Origin: a virus | Strand: one strand, 5' to 3' | Length of the DNA stretch: 22,359 bases | IMG/VR virus record: IMGVR_UViG_3300015189_000033 | Location: 1-22,359 of that record | Part shown: positions 4,764 to 12,732 of the stretch, piece after piece | Layout of the letters: each line of letters starts with the position of its first letter | How positions within the stretch are numbered: position 1 is the stretch's first letter | Program-made: the position numbers and the translations under genes | Notes under the pieces: generated by a model | The model's database searches: none | The model's input: the letters and a program-made list of their open reading frames with translations, nothing else | Told to the model about the DNA's origin: nothing

Positions 4764-6357
4764 ACGCCGCGCGCGCCAACGCACTCCACGGCGTCCCCGC
4801 ATTGAACCGCGCGAACATCCGATCCCACGCCGCACGATCCGACTCAAGCGTCACCTCGCACGCGCCCTCGTCCTGCAACCAATGCACGTTCTGGATCATG
4901 CCGCGGTACCCGATCGTGCCGCCGGGGTTACGCTCACCCGGCAGCTCGAGACGGTCGCCGACGAACAGGCGCGCGGCGGGCATCTCCACGCCCGAGTCCC
5001 GACCAACAACGAACCCCTGATGCAGACGGATCGAACCCGCGCGAAGGCTGGGCTGGGAGTAGGCGGCGAGGAACGCGTTGCCGATGGCGGTGGCCTCGGC
5101 GCTGTTGCAGGGGCGTTGCACTTCGATAGTGGCGGTGCGTGTCAGTCCGGCACGCGTGAGGATGTCGCTCGCGGTGGCCGTGATCGTCGTGGAGGATTCG
5201 ACGCCGCTAGCGGTTTGGTAGCGCACGACGACTTTGGAGTACAGGTCTGACACGTCGAAGCCCGCACCCTCGGGCAGCTGGTACGTGCCGGGTGGTGCGA
5301 CCCATTTGCAGCCGTCTGGGGTGGCGCGTACGACAAGCGGGGGCAGGGCTTGCGAGGGGTCGGCGTACCACTGGTAACCGTCGCGTCCGTTGGCGAGCTC
5401 GACGACGTCGTACGGGCTGACACTGCCGTCGGTGCCGAGGTTCGTGAGCGGGGTGGGGAGCGTGGCGATGCCCGCGGTGCTGGTGGACAGGTGCGGCGTG
5501 ACGCCCGCTGCGACGAGTTCTTTCATGGGGATGTCGCCTGTGAGGATGCTGGCGCCGGCCGAGTGGTACGTGCTGGCGGTGTAAACGCGGATATCGTTGA
5601 TGCGCAGCACGAGGTTAGTGCCGTACGTAATGCCGGCCGCACGCAGGAAATGGATGTGGGCGTAGCGGCGGGCGGTGGCGAAAGTAACGGTCGTGGTTTT
5701 GTTCAGCGCAGCGGTGAAGCCGGCCGCGTCTAGCTGTGTCTCTTCCAGCAGCGCGATGCCATCAACACTGGATGCGACCTCCATGTGTGCAGCTGCGTCG
5801 ACGCCCTCCACGACCGTGAAGTCAACGTAGATGCTCTTGATCGTGTTGCCCGGTCCGGCGTCCAGAGAGATGCCCGTGCGGTGGTTGACGCTGATAACGA
5901 TGCCCTGAGGGAAGCGCAGCACGAGCGGGCCGTAGTCCGCGTTGACTTCACCGCCGCCCTGAAACTGGCTGGTCTGGTTGGGTAGTTGCCGCGAGTCGAC
6001 CCAGCCAGCGAAACCGTAGCGCACCCACATCTTGCTGTAGACGTTGTCGTCTTGGAGGTGCTGAGTCGTGCCGCGGAGCGTGACGATGGTTTGGCGGCTC
6101 CGGCCGCGGCCGATGGTGTCGTACGCGCCGACGTTGCCCGTGAACACTGGGACACTGCCGGAGTAGGCGACGTATTGCGCGCCGAGCGGAACATCGTAGC
6201 CGCCTTGGATCGCGAAGCGTCCGTTGATGGGGCCGCCGGGCATGGCGTGTTCGTGTTCGCAGCCGGTGACGTTGTAGCCCGTCAGGCCCGTGATGGGCAC
6301 GAGCCCTGCGGCTGGGACGTAGACGCAGGGCGTGTATGGAGCTGCGCCGCGGATCAT
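4762..6357 (-). CDS. Minor tail protein, probable baseplate hub or tail-tip component
   Basis: This 531-residue protein starts at an ATG sharing one base with the previous stop (TGATG). The N-terminal ~130 residues and the C-terminal ~200 residues read like the split hub fold of siphovirus tail-associated proteins, including Y-D-T-I-G-R-G-R-S-R near residue 84 and G-D-R-L-E-L-P-G-E-R-N-P-G-G near the end. The centre (about 145-290) is beta-rich with S-V-D-G-I-A-L-L-E-E-T and a run of aromatic and Arg residues, resembling a galactose-binding or discoidin-like sandwich. No peptidase or lysozyme motif is seen. It probably sits below the distal tail protein and may contact the host surface. Exact role inferred from order. 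Confidence 0.75.
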   Translation of the reverse strand: MIRGAAPYTPCVYVPAAGLVPITGLTGYNVTGCEHEHAMPGGPINGRFAIQGGYDVPLGAQYVAYSGSVPVFTGNVGAYDTIGRGRSRQTIVTLRGTTQHLQDDNVYSKMWVRYGFAGWVDSRQLPNQTSQFQGGGEVNADYGPLVLRFPQGIVISVNHRTGISLDAGPGNTIKSIYVDFTVVEGVDAAAHMEVASSVDGIALLEETQLDAAGFTAALNKTTTVTFATARRYAHIHFLRAAGITYGTNLVLRINDIRVYTASTYHSAGASILTGDIPMKELVAAGVTPHLSTSTAGIATLPTPLTNLGTDGSVSPYDVVELANGRDGYQWYADPSQALPPLVVRATPDGCKWVAPPGTYQLPEGAGFDVSDLYSKVVVRYQTASGVESSTTITATASDILTRAGLTRTATIEVQRPCNSAEATAIGNAFLAAYSQPSLRAGSIRLHQGFVVGRDSGVEMPAARLFVGDRLELPGERNPGGTIGYRGMIQNVHWLQDEGACEVTLESDRAAWDRMFARFNAGTPWSALARAA

Positions 6358-9008
6358 CAGCCGGGCTCGGCAACGTGGAAACGGGGACGTACGCCGAACT
6401 GCATCACGTACATGGAGGTAGCTGGCGCATACGCGTCGGTCGAGGCGCCCGAGTGGCTGGCGTAGTTCAACGGGAACTGAGTCGGGACCACCATCACACG
6501 GGACCGCATCCCTGCAGGCAGACGCAGTGGCGCCGAGAGCCCCGATGGCGAGCGCACAGGGCTCATGTCGCGAGGCGTTGCAAACTGGCGATTGAGGTCC
6601 AGCAGCGCCAGCTCAGCGCGGCCGTCTGACCTGTAACGCTTCGTCCACCTGTAGCCTGCGCCGGGCGTGATGACGGATGCCATTGCGGCGGTCGTGCTGG
6701 TCGGGGTGGTGGCGCAGGCGCTCACGGGAACGCCAAACAGCGCGTCTATGCCGAACGTAAAGTTGGGTCCGGTGAGGCGCTCCAGGGTGAGTTCGTGTTG
6801 CGCGGTGGAGTACGTGTCCCATGTGAGCGTGCCGACGTAGTAAACGCGGTTTGCTGCGCCGGTTGCCGCTGGTAGCCCGGTGCGCCCGGCAGATCCGTAC
6901 GGCTCTGCGTAGGCGCGGTTGGTGGTGGCGCCCTCAGCGCCGCGCGTGGATAGCCGCAGGTCGTACGTGCTGGCGGCAGTGTTGCCGGGCTGCACGAGCG
7001 CGTAGTAGTCGACGGTGACGTAGCGCCCCATTTTACGCAGTGGCCATGCGACGATGGGCACAGTTACGAGCTGGGAGACGCCCGCGCCGATCGCGATGAA
7101 CCCGCCGTGGCCGCCGCCTGCAGTGGTGACAACGTTCGTCATTGTCGTGCCGGAGTCCAGCTCGATAACGCCGACGGGTAGTTCGCCGCCGAACACGTAC
7201 GCGGGGGCGGTGGTTCCCTCGTACACCATTGCTTCGGTCATCTCGAATGTCAGCGCGGTGCCGGGGGCTGTGGTGCGGGCCACTGCGAAATATGCGCCGT
7301 ACCGGTGCTGCGTCGGCCGCCATGTCAGCGTCAGTTGTTGCCACACAGCCGACAGGTTGGTAGCCCCGCCGCCTGACGCCGGAGTAATGTCGCCATTGAC
7401 GCCGAACTTCAGCTTCACGGGCGCCGTTGACCCGCTCAGGGATTTCACCCACACGCTTGCGGTGTACGTCACGCCCGCCAGAAACTCGCCGGGAACGAAC
7501 TGGGAGACGCCACTGTCAATGGTGTTGGGGAGCGTCGCCTGCCCACACTGGTTGGAGTATGGGCGCGGCACGGCGGCGGTGTTGAAGTTCACGAGGCTGG
7601 TGGCGGCAGCCGTCACGACACCTGCGACGATGCCGATTGCCCACACTGGCGTCGTCACCGTGTCGATCAGTGTATCGAGGCATCGGTTCCAGGGCTCGGG
7701 CTCGGGGAACCACGCGAACAGGTGGCCGCCGGTTGATCCGTCCGTGGTGGCTCCGCCGGCGCCTGCGCTGATTGACACGTCGAGCAGTGCGGGTGCTGAT
7801 CCGGGTGTGGACACTGGGATCTGTATTTCGGCGGGTGCGTACCGGCCTGCGTATGCGGTGCTGAATATGGCGCGGCCGTGGTAGTTGGCGCGCACGTCGA
7901 AGTCGTCGCAGGAGGTGGATGTGTTCTGTCCGTTGATGACGAGGCCGGCGCGACCCGTGATGCTTTTCCCCAATACGGCTTCCTGCGCGGCGGTGAGCGT
8001 GAGGTAGGACGGCGTTTCGTTCTCGGGTGTCTGCCCGAGGTAGTGGGGGAGCTTGGGTGTGGTTTCAGGGATGTAGTGTTCGGCGAATAGGATGTTCCCT
8101 GCGATCCCGCCACGTAGCCAGAGTGGCTCTCCGGCGATGCACCGGGCTGGTAGGTTGGCGGGGCCGTAGACGATTGTGGGGGCGCCTGCGATCACGACGC
8201 GTACGGAGAGCCGGCTGTTTACGCCGTTGTCGTCGATGTACGCTTCGAGATAGTTGTTTGCGTCGACGCGTTTGATGATGACGCCGAGCTTCATGCCGTT
8301 TTGCACGATGCCGGGAATGAGCTTTGCGAGGACTGCGACGTCGCCGTAGACGCGGGGCGTGCCGGTATGGATCAGGCGCTGCTCGACGGTCGGGTTCGCG
8401 GCGACGTTCAGCGTGCCGCCGCTGATGGCGAGGTCCCCCGCGGCGCCCGCGTCACGCGTCCAGTCCGTGCCGAGGTTGTTGTACTTGCCGGCTGCGCCCA
8501 GCGTGTTGGCTGCGAAGTCGTCCCAAATGTCGTAGGAGTCGCCCAGCGCGAACGGGCGACACGTCAGCACGAGCGTGCAGCGAATGCCCTGCGCGCCCTC
8601 CGCGACGTCGTCCCACCCGCCGACGAGGTTCGCGTGCTGGATCTCGTACTCCACCGCATACGTCAAGTTCTTCGCGCGGCGTCGCCACACCCCACCGTTC
8701 TCGGCGATACGCCTGACCATCGCGCCCAGCGTCTCGTACGCCGTGACCATCGCCGACTGTGAGTGCGGGATCGTGTTCGTCGCATCACTCACGAACAGCG
8801 GGATTTCGAACACGCGCGCGCCGATGCTTTCGCCCGACACCTCGATACCCTCACCGTCCACCGACGAGTCCCCAACCGGCTCCACTTCCAGCGCGGGAAA
8901 GGACGCGTCCTTGCCGATGATGTAACCCGTCTCAGCGCCGTCACCACGCTCCAATATCAGGGCTGTGTCATCGGGCCGGTTACTGACGATGTGCGAGTAG
9001 ACAGTCAC
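6357..9008 (-). CDS. Large minor tail protein with distal-tail-like N-terminus and carbohydrate-binding-like domains
   Basis: This 883-residue protein starts at a GTG that overlaps the tape-measure stop (GTGA). Residues 1-155 have the pattern of a siphovirus distal tail (Dit-like) domain. Residues about 160-330 look like a laminin-G or concanavalin-type sandwich (W-D-D-F then I-K-R-V-D-A-N-N-Y-L-E-A-Y-I). Residues about 440-640 include G-V-T-Y-T-A-S-V-W-V-K-S and W-Q-Q-L-T-L-T-W, typical of family 4/9-type carbohydrate-binding modules. The last ~240 residues are another beta-rich region. The likely role is tail-tip assembly plus binding to host surface sugars, so it is the best receptor-binding candidate in this window. 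Confidence 0.8.
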   Translation of the reverse strand: MTVYSHIVSNRPDDTALILERGDGAETGYIIGKDASFPALEVEPVGDSSVDGEGIEVSGESIGARVFEIPLFVSDATNTIPHSQSAMVTAYETLGAMVRRIAENGGVWRRRAKNLTYAVEYEIQHANLVGGWDDVAEGAQGIRCTLVLTCRPFALGDSYDIWDDFAANTLGAAGKYNNLGTDWTRDAGAAGDLAISGGTLNVAANPTVEQRLIHTGTPRVYGDVAVLAKLIPGIVQNGMKLGVIIKRVDANNYLEAYIDDNGVNSRLSVRVVIAGAPTIVYGPANLPARCIAGEPLWLRGGIAGNILFAEHYIPETTPKLPHYLGQTPENETPSYLTLTAAQEAVLGKSITGRAGLVINGQNTSTSCDDFDVRANYHGRAIFSTAYAGRYAPAEIQIPVSTPGSAPALLDVSISAGAGGATTDGSTGGHLFAWFPEPEPWNRCLDTLIDTVTTPVWAIGIVAGVVTAAATSLVNFNTAAVPRPYSNQCGQATLPNTIDSGVSQFVPGEFLAGVTYTASVWVKSLSGSTAPVKLKFGVNGDITPASGGGATNLSAVWQQLTLTWRPTQHRYGAYFAVARTTAPGTALTFEMTEAMVYEGTTAPAYVFGGELPVGVIELDSGTTMTNVVTTAGGGHGGFIAIGAGVSQLVTVPIVAWPLRKMGRYVTVDYYALVQPGNTAASTYDLRLSTRGAEGATTNRAYAEPYGSAGRTGLPAATGAANRVYYVGTLTWDTYSTAQHELTLERLTGPNFTFGIDALFGVPVSACATTPTSTTAAMASVITPGAGYRWTKRYRSDGRAELALLDLNRQFATPRDMSPVRSPSGLSAPLRLPAGMRSRVMVVPTQFPLNYASHSGASTDAYAPATSMYVMQFGVRPRFHVAEPG

Positions 9009-10918
9009 GCGGTCCTCACCTTCACCCCACGAGTCACACGCGACGCGCGGCCACGTTCCATCGCACGCTCTACCGCGCGCCCAACCTCACGCCCAACACC
9101 CGGCGCCGCGCCACGCGCATCGACGTTGATCGTGTACGTGTCACCACCGCCGGCTTTGTCCAGGGGCGTGACGCGTGCGCCGCGGGGCAGGTCGAGGAAC
9201 TCGGGGCCCTTCTCGCCGACGAGGACGCGGCCGGCGCCAGCGACGTCGCCACCCGTTGCGAGGCCCGGTAACTTGGGCGTGAACTTGTCGCTGTTCGGCA
9301 GCATCACCGTCTGAATGTTCAGCTTCTTCTTCTTTGGATTCCAGTTGTCCCACGCCGACTTCGCGATCTGAATAGACGCAGCGAACGACGATGCGGCTTT
9401 CATCGCCGGGGCGATTGCCGCAACGAATGCCGGCATGGTGCGCTTCGCCGTCGGGCCAACCTCGCGCAGGCTGGCCTTTACGTCGTTGATTTTCACGTCA
9501 AGCGCCGAGATGTCCCGACCCATCGACTTGGACACCGCGCGGAACGGGGCGCCCATCGAGCCGGGCAGCTTGCCCATGAAGTCAACGAGGCGCTTCAGCC
9601 CGGACATCATCGATCGGATCTGCGTGAGGAACGCAAGCTCGGCGACCTTGAACACGCGCGCCCACCCACCCATGCCCTGCACGACGCGGCCAATCCACCG
9701 CACCAGTTGCCCTAGTGGTGAGACCTTCAACAGCTCCCACAGGCCGTTGATGATCGTGCGGACCGTTTCGCTCTTGCGGTACAGGACGACCATCACGACG
9801 ATGAGCGCGGCGATGCCAACAACGACCAGCCCGACCGGGGAGATAATCAACCCGACGACCGCGACCAGCGCCTCAACGACCGCGACAACCGCACCGATGA
9901 CGCTTGCCAGTGGTCCCATCGCCACCGCCACCGCCAGCGCTATCGCCACCATCTTTTTCATGTGCGGCGACAGGTTCTGGAACTTGTCGGCCATGCGCTT
10001 CAACCAGTCAGCGCCCTGACGCAGTGCGGGCAGCAGCGTGACGAGCAGGGACGCGCCGATGCCTTTCAGGTTGTCCATCAGGACACCGAACTTCGCGGCA
10101 TCCGTTCCGCCCGCGGCTTTCGCTGCGCCGCCGATCTTCTTGTGCAGCGCATCCATCAGCAACGCCTGACGCTTCGTCGGGTCGTGCGTAGCCTTCATGG
10201 CCTTCTCAAGGCGCGTGGTTTCCTTCGCGGTGAGCTTCAACCCACGCGGCAGCGCCACCGTTCCGCCAGCAGCAGCCGCGAGCGACTTTGACAGCAGCTT
10301 TGCGGCGGCCGGCGCGTCCGTTTTCATCACGGTCGCGAGGTCCACCATTCCGAGGCTGGCCTTCTTGAACACGCGGACTCCGGCGTCCGTTTCCGTGTTG
10401 ATGCCCGACAGGCGCGCCATCAGGTTCGCGCCCGTCTGGATCAGCTGGTCGTCTTGGCCGCTGACGTTCTGCAACGCGACGGCCATGTCCTGCAGCTTCT
10501 TGACCGTCAGCTTTGTGTGCGACCCGAGGCGCTTCACGCTCGCGGCGCTACCAGCGTTCGCGGCTTGGATGTCCACCAACTCTTTACCGGCGGCGTGCGC
10601 CGCGAACGCCATCGGCAACGCGAAGCCCAGCGTCATCGCGCGCCCGGCCTTGCGCGCCGCGCCACCGACGCGCTTGAACCCCGCCTTCGCGCGCGAGCTG
10701 AAACTGTCCATCTGGCCACCGGCGTTCCTTGCGAAGCCGCCTACCGCGCGCGTTCCCCGCTCCATCGAAGACTCGGTGTCCTTGACGAACTTCCCATTCG
10801 CGTTGCGCAACCGGCCATTCGCGTCCCGATAGTTGCCCTCGGCCTGGGCAAGCCCGCGGTTCATCCCCGACGCGTCGACGTCCAGGTCGAGAACTGCGCT
10901 GCCGAGTGATTCGCTCAC
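9005..10918 (-). CDS. Tail tape measure protein
   Basis: This 637-residue protein starts at a GTG overlapping the chaperone stop (GTGA). The N-terminus (D-L-D-V-D-A-S-G-M-N-R-G-L-A-Q-A) is the usual tape-measure opening. It continues with long helical, Ala/Lys-rich sequence and has a strongly hydrophobic block at residues 322-380 that could insert in the host membrane during DNA entry. The C-terminus has G-G-D-V-A-G-A-G-R-V-L-V-G-E-K-G-P-E, a common tape-measure ending. No lysozyme or peptidase motif is seen. Its length suggests a tail of about 95 nm if the usual 0.15 nm per residue holds. The position between chaperones and distal tail genes confirms the assignment. Confidence 0.93.
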   Translation of the reverse strand: MSESLGSAVLDLDVDASGMNRGLAQAEGNYRDANGRLRNANGKFVKDTESSMERGTRAVGGFARNAGGQMDSFSSRAKAGFKRVGGAARKAGRAMTLGFALPMAFAAHAAGKELVDIQAANAGSAASVKRLGSHTKLTVKKLQDMAVALQNVSGQDDQLIQTGANLMARLSGINTETDAGVRVFKKASLGMVDLATVMKTDAPAAAKLLSKSLAAAAGGTVALPRGLKLTAKETTRLEKAMKATHDPTKRQALLMDALHKKIGGAAKAAGGTDAAKFGVLMDNLKGIGASLLVTLLPALRQGADWLKRMADKFQNLSPHMKKMVAIALAVAVAMGPLASVIGAVVAVVEALVAVVGLIISPVGLVVVGIAALIVVMVVLYRKSETVRTIINGLWELLKVSPLGQLVRWIGRVVQGMGGWARVFKVAELAFLTQIRSMMSGLKRLVDFMGKLPGSMGAPFRAVSKSMGRDISALDVKINDVKASLREVGPTAKRTMPAFVAAIAPAMKAASSFAASIQIAKSAWDNWNPKKKKLNIQTVMLPNSDKFTPKLPGLATGGDVAGAGRVLVGEKGPEFLDLPRGARVTPLDKAGGGDTYTINVDARGAAPGVGREVGRAVERAMERGRASRVTRGVKVRTA

Positions 10919-11235
10919 GCGTCCACCTCCGCGGCGGCTGCGATGCGCCGGTCACGTTCGGCGAGTCGCGCGGCGATGACGTCCGCGGATACGGGCACGA
11001 CTTCCACGCCCATCCCCTGCGCCTGCAGGTGCGCGATGCGCTCCTCGGGTGACGCCGCGCGGATAACCTTGCGCTTGATACCCGCCGCGTCCTGCATGGC
11101 GCGCTGCCACGCCTTCGAGCTCTTCTCGTCAACCGAGCCTGTGCCGACGGCGATCGCGTTCGCCAACTCCAGCAGCTCGGTGGCGTGCAGCTTCCCGGCC
11201 TGCACATCGAACGCGCACAGGGACCGGACAGTCAT
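10915..11235 (-). CDS. Tail assembly chaperone, downstream (T-like) part
   Basis: It can be read as a free 106-residue protein from the ATG at 11235, which overlaps the stop of the upstream chaperone (ATGA). However, this frame stays open and protein-like well upstream of that ATG: it encodes L-V-N-V-L-A-R-V-Q-R-F-Y-G-G-S-P-A-E-W-A-S-M just before it. In lambda-like phages the T region is made only as a fusion to G through a -1 ribosomal frameshift, and that arrangement fits here. The product is helical with charged C-terminus, and in the family it binds the tape measure during tail assembly. Whether the free form is also made is unknown. Confidence 0.8.
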   Translation of the reverse strand: MTVRSLCAFDVQAGKLHATELLELANAIAVGTGSVDEKSSKAWQRAMQDAAGIKRKVIRAASPEERIAHLQAQGMGVEVVPVSADVIAARLAERDRRIAAAAEVDA

Positions 11236-11642
11236 GCTGGCCCACTCGGCCGGGCTTCCCCCGTAGAATCGTTGGACTCGGGCGAGGACGTTGACGAGGG
11301 GGTCATCGCCGGGTCCGTGGTCGTCGAGTCGTCCGCGAAAGCCTCAATCAGCAGCATGGCTTTGGGCAGCGCGCGCGCCAACCGTCCCAGCGCGTCAGCG
11401 GGCGCACCGGGCAAGGCCATGCCAATCAGCCACATCATGTCCGCGTCGACCTGCACGATCTCGTCCTCAGACAACGCGAGGCGCTTCGTGTCATCCTCAA
11501 GCACCTGCAACCGTTCGATGGTCTGCTCCATGCGGATCACTCCACCCGCAGTGAGGCAGTTCACGTCGCCGAGCTCGTACTCGACGCCCTCCCAACGCAC
11601 CGGCTCGCGGCTAGTTGTCTCGCTCGTCAGGTCCAGGGCCAT
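10915..11642 (-). CDS. Predicted frameshift product: G-T tail assembly chaperone fusion
   Basis: A -1 shift near 11256-11262 would join residues 1 to about 127 of the G-like protein to the T-like frame, giving roughly 242 residues. The evidence is that the -1 frame carries convincing protein sequence upstream of the T-like ATG, while the tail of the zero frame is Ser/Thr/Pro-rich. The slip could also occur slightly upstream. This is the standard arrangement in long-tailed phages. Confidence 0.65.
11232..11642 (-). CDS. Tail assembly chaperone, upstream (G-like) part
   Basis: The ATG at 11642 has AGGAG six bases upstream, and the product has 136 residues; it overlaps the preceding small gene by 32 bases. 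The first ~60 residues include W-E-G-V-E-Y-E-L-G-D, and the middle is helical with D-A-D-M-M-W-L-I-G-M-A-L-P-G-A-P. The C-terminal ~30 residues are Ser/Thr/Pro-rich, a disordered tail typical of the unshifted product. Position between major tail protein and tape measure, plus the candidate -1 frameshift, identifies it as the lambda gpG equivalent, which keeps the tape measure soluble and recruits major tail subunits. It is not part of the virion. Confidence 0.8.
   Translation of the reverse strand: MALDLTSETTSREPVRWEGVEYELGDVNCLTAGGVIRMEQTIERLQVLEDDTKRLALSEDEIVQVDADMMWLIGMALPGAPADALGRLARALPKAMLLIEAFADDSTTTDPAMTPSSTSSPESNDSTGEARPSGPA
11256..11262 (-). promoter_or_regulatory. Candidate -1 ribosomal frameshift site
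   Basis: The minus-strand heptamer GGGGGAA is read in frame as (G)-GGG-GAA. A one-base slip back leaves GGG on GGG and GAA on GGA. After the slip the ribosome reads G-G-S-P-A-E-W-A-S-M and enters the T-like frame. It is not the classical GGGAAAG heptamer, so the exact slip position is uncertain. Confidence 0.5.
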
Positions 11643-11883
11643 GCGTGTCTCCTGCTGCGCCGTCGATGTGGATGGTGAGGCCGGCCGAGCGTGCAGCTGC
11701 GACCAGTTCTGTGATGCTGCGCCGGCAATCCCCAGCCCGCGCACGCGCTTCCCGCTCCGCGCGCTTAGCTGCACGCGCATGCCGGTCGAGGGCGACGATC
11801 GCGTTGGCGACCGCCACCCCCACCGGCAAGGGATCAACTGACACCCGCAGGGGGCGGGAATGGGTGTCAGCCGTGGGGGTCAC
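11611..11883 (-). CDS. Hypothetical 90-residue helical protein between major tail and chaperone genes
   Basis: The GTG at 11883 shares one base with the stop of the major tail gene (TAGTG). The protein has a short polar N-terminus, then a long Ala/Arg/Glu-rich helix (about residues 25-60), then L-V-A-A-A-R-S-A-G-L-T-I-H-I-D-G. No family is recognised. Its first codons contain a perfect 9-bp inverted repeat, so translation may instead begin at a GTG within that repeat (M-S-V-D-P-L-P). Its end overlaps the G-like chaperone start by 32 bases. A role in tail assembly is possible from position only. Confidence 0.55.
   Translation of the reverse strand: MTPTADTHSRPLRVSVDPLPVGVAVANAIVALDRHARAAKRAEREARARAGDCRRSITELVAAARSAGLTIHIDGAAGDTHGPGPDERDN
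11838..11870. repeat. Perfect 9-bp inverted repeat after the major tail gene
   Basis: CTGACACCC (11838-11846) pairs with GGGTGTCAG (11862-11870) around a 15-base loop that can itself form CCCGC/GCGGG. It begins 13 bases after the major tail stop codon on the minus strand. No T-run follows, so it is not a classical terminator. It could stabilise the upstream mRNA or reduce readthrough. Confidence 0.6.
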
Positions 11884-12476
11884 TACGCGGCCACGACGTT
11901 CTCGGCGCGGTACTTGCCGAACCCGTTGGTCAGGTCCTGCAGCGTCTTGACAGTGAACTTGGAGCCGGCGGGCTTGCCCTTGACGTACGCGTGGGACACG
12001 TCGCCGTCCTGCCAACAAGCGGGCAGCCAGTAGTCAGCGAACATGCCGTCGCCGTACGGGGAGTAGATGTCGGTCTTCGCGTACAGGCAGAACGTGGCGA
12101 CGTCGTAGCCGAGCAGCAGCGACACTTCCTTGCGGCCGGTCACACCCGATGCGCTGGCGACGGTGGTGAGCGCCGCGCGGTTCAACGCGTTGGTAACAAC
12201 CTCGGGCCGCATGTCCATGACAGTGACCTCGAACGAGCACAACTCGAACGTGCGCCACACCTTCGCGAACCCAGTCATGCCCAGACCCGACCACCCTTCG
12301 ATGGTCTGCTCCTTCGTGAACACGACGCCGTCCTCGTCGTAGTTCTTGCTGCCGCTGTTGCCGAGCTTGGTGTACGCGGCGATCGGGTCGGCGTCCATGT
12401 TCGGTGGGATCGCGGTGTTGGTCGCAGCGGTCCAGATGGTCGCGGCAGCAGACAGGATTTCGTAGGGGCTCGACAT
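11883..12476 (-). CDS. Major tail protein (tail tube subunit)
   Basis: This 197-residue protein starts at an ATG sharing one base with the previous stop (TGATG). The sequence is beta-rich with the features of siphovirus tube subunits: a P-x-x-I-L-S-A-A-A-T-I-W-T-A start, T-K-L-G-N-S-G-S-K-N-Y-D-E-D-G-V near residue 37, T-F-E-L-C-S-F-E-V-T near 76, and a long C-terminal segment. Order supports it: tail terminator upstream, chaperones and tape measure downstream. Hundreds of copies would build the tube, so strong expression is expected. The conserved module-start element sits just upstream of the small gene that precedes it. Confidence 0.85.
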   Translation of the reverse strand: MSSPYEILSAAATIWTAATNTAIPPNMDADPIAAYTKLGNSGSKNYDEDGVVFTKEQTIEGWSGLGMTGFAKVWRTFELCSFEVTVMDMRPEVVTNALNRAALTTVASASGVTGRKEVSLLLGYDVATFCLYAKTDIYSPYGDGMFADYWLPACWQDGDVSHAYVKGKPAGSKFTVKTLQDLTNGFGKYRAENVVAA

Positions 12477-12691
12477 CAGGCAGAGTGCTCCTCAGCAGCG
12501 GCAGCAGCGGCCGGCCGGGGCTGCTTGACGCGCTCGACATGAAGGCCCTGCGCTTGGAGCTGGCCGATGCGCTTCGCCGTGGTGTGGAACTCGCCGCCTG
12601 CCGGAAGGTCGCGCACGTCCGAGTCGTGGTCCGTGAGTAGGCCGGGGCCGTTCCAGCGGGCAACGATCGGGGAGTGGGAGGGGCGGGTCAT
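12476..12691 (-). CDS. Hypothetical 71-residue protein, first gene of the tail module
   Basis: The ATG at 12691 lies 25 bases downstream of the conserved AAACGGCGCGCC element, and its stop shares a base with the major tail start. The product contains G-P-G-L-L-T-D-x-D-x-D-V-R-D-L-P-A-G-G, then a short helical region, then an Ala-run tail (P-A-A-A-A-A-A-E-E). No domain is recognised. Short proteins of this type next to major tail genes occur in other phages, but their role is not known to me. The tight coupling suggests that its translation helps set that of the major tail protein. Confidence 0.65.
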   Translation of the reverse strand: MTRPSHSPIVARWNGPGLLTDHDSDVRDLPAGGEFHTTAKRIGQLQAQGLHVERVKQPRPAAAAAAEEHSA

Positions 12692-12696
12692 AGCCC

Positions 12697-12728
12697 CATC
12701 GTCAGCGGCAGGGGTCGGCGCGCCGTTT
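12697..12728 (-). promoter_or_regulatory. Conserved module-start element, tail copy
   Basis: AAACGGCGCGCC (12717-12728, minus strand), 14 bases, then ACGATG (12697-12702); the start codon at 12691 is 25 bases from the 12-mer. It lies immediately after the stop of the tail terminator gene (12733) in one of the few intergenic gaps. Identity extends upstream to GCAAAACGGCGCGCC, shared with the copy at 17364. Confidence 0.75.
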
Positions 12729-12732
12729 TGCG

